A stretch of DNA of 60,855 nucleotides from Saprospiraceae bacterium (GTDB lineage Bacteria > Bacteroidota > Bacteroidia > Chitinophagales > Saprospiraceae). Location of the stretch: contig BQJU01000042.1 in NCBI GenBank assembly GCA_021604865.1, forward strand, positions 1 to 60,855, in the 5' to 3' direction. How positions within the stretch are numbered: the stretch's first letter is position 1; each line of letters starts with the position of its first letter. The notes under the pieces are model-generated. The model searched no databases. It was not told the origin of the DNA and worked only from the letters and a program-made list of their open reading frames with translations. This document shows positions 60,485-60,855 of the stretch, piece after piece. Position numbers and translations under genes: made by a program.

Positions 60485-60615
60485 CCTAAACCAATTCAAC
60501 ACCCAACAGCCCCTCTTTTCCAAACTCTCCTAAGACCTAAACCCTACCTCCTAAACCAATTCAACACCCAACAGTCCCTCTCGTCCAAACTCTCCTAAGA
60601 CCTAAACCCTGACTC
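60485..60615. repeat. Tandem ~65-bp repeat
   Basis: Two copies of a 65-base unit start at 60485 and 60550 (CCTAAACCAATTCAACACCC, then CAAACTCTCCTAAGACCTAA) and differ at a few sites. A third, decayed copy may follow to about 60710 (shorter CCTAAACCC units). It is C/A-rich on this strand with no reading frame of note. Confidence 0.8.
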
Positions 60616-60739
60616 GTCCTAAAACCTTTTCAACCCTCCTAAACCCCATCAACCCATACCGGTCCCCCTTTCCAAACTCCCCTAAACCCTACCGCCAAAC
60701 CCCAAAAACCTAAAACATGATTCGGCTTTGTCTATACTG

Positions 60740-60810
60740 CGACTACGCTGTAGTCGAAAATGCACGGTCTGTTTTGTGCTAACATAGTTTGACCACTTTG
60801 TGGTCATTTT
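60740..60810. other. Two short perfect hairpins
   Basis: CGACTAC/GTAGTCG (60740-60746 and 60750-60756) and TGACCAC/GTGGTCA (60790-60796 and 60800-60806). The second is followed by TTTT and could be a weak terminator on the plus strand or a protein-binding dyad. Both have 3-base spacers. Confidence 0.5.
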
Positions 60811-60855
60811 ATCTGAAACCTGAAAATCAACGAATGATCTAAAAAATTCCTGTAA

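Larger units (their letters stand above)
60272..60855. other. Gene-free, repeat-rich end of the window
   Basis: This region carries a copy of the GC-rich insert of the 53378 repeat, a tandem repeat at 60485-60615 and two hairpins near 60740 and 60790, listed separately. Remaining DNA is C-rich and Pro/Thr-like only by chance. No gene was found; a 91-codon minus-strand frame at 60248-60523 is created by the repeats. Confidence 0.6.

Overview
The window most likely comes from a member of the Bacteroidota, perhaps the Saprospirales/Lewinella group. Genes start without clear Shine-Dalgarno sequences, and several promoters fit the phylum's TAnnTTTG -7 box with a TTG about 20 bases upstream (rplU, for example). 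Intergenic DNA is A+T-rich and carries dispersed palindromic repeats. No ribosomal RNA, tRNA or CRISPR array was seen.

Layout. (1) 1-5925: part of an inverted-repeat element, a secreted protein with an internal duplication, a divergent pair formed by a choline-type sodium:solute symporter and phosphatidylcholine synthase, a CAP-domain lipoprotein, and a small unknown protein. (2) 6504-49790: an extracellular contractile injection system (eCIS) of the Afp/PVC/MAC type, about 43 kb. Order: DUF4255 cap, unknown, sheath, two unknown helical proteins, two tubes, DUF5908, LysM, VgrG-like spike, gp25, two very large baseplate J-like proteins, a large unknown structural protein, tape measure protein, then cargo. 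The cargo block has two ~1350-residue DUF4157 proteins ending in different HNH/ENDO VII-type nuclease domains. Each is followed by a candidate immunity gene. After an inverted-repeat element come a ParA-like ATPase, a third DUF4157 protein with nine 16-residue repeats and no toxin, the AAA+ ATPase, a PAAR-like tip on the opposite strand, a membrane-anchored small protein and a second sheath. (3) 50296-54147: a SARP/BTAD-type regulator with a degenerate receiver domain, and small unknown proteins. Two of these share a C-terminal domain, and one carries DUF1508-like repeats that resemble modules in an eCIS baseplate protein. (4) 54431-60271: ribosomal genes rplU and rpmA (L27 carries a helix-hairpin-helix extension), a HlyD-type adaptor with a C39-peptidase ABC exporter, and a CysZ/EI24-like membrane protein. 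The end is gene-free and repeat-rich.

How it fits together. The 8-30 kb structural genes would build a sheath, tube, spike and baseplate particle, with the tape measure setting its length and the AAA+ ATPase acting in assembly or disassembly. The DUF4157 proteins are the probable cargo. The immunity-like genes behind both nucleases suggest toxins that can harm the producer's own DNA or RNA, or bacterial rivals. The toxin tips and immunity genes are much more A+T-rich than the N-terminal parts of the same proteins, and both toxins share a ~60-residue module just before the tip. This fits tip exchange on a fixed delivery scaffold. All functions are read from sequence patterns and family knowledge; nothing was searched against a database.
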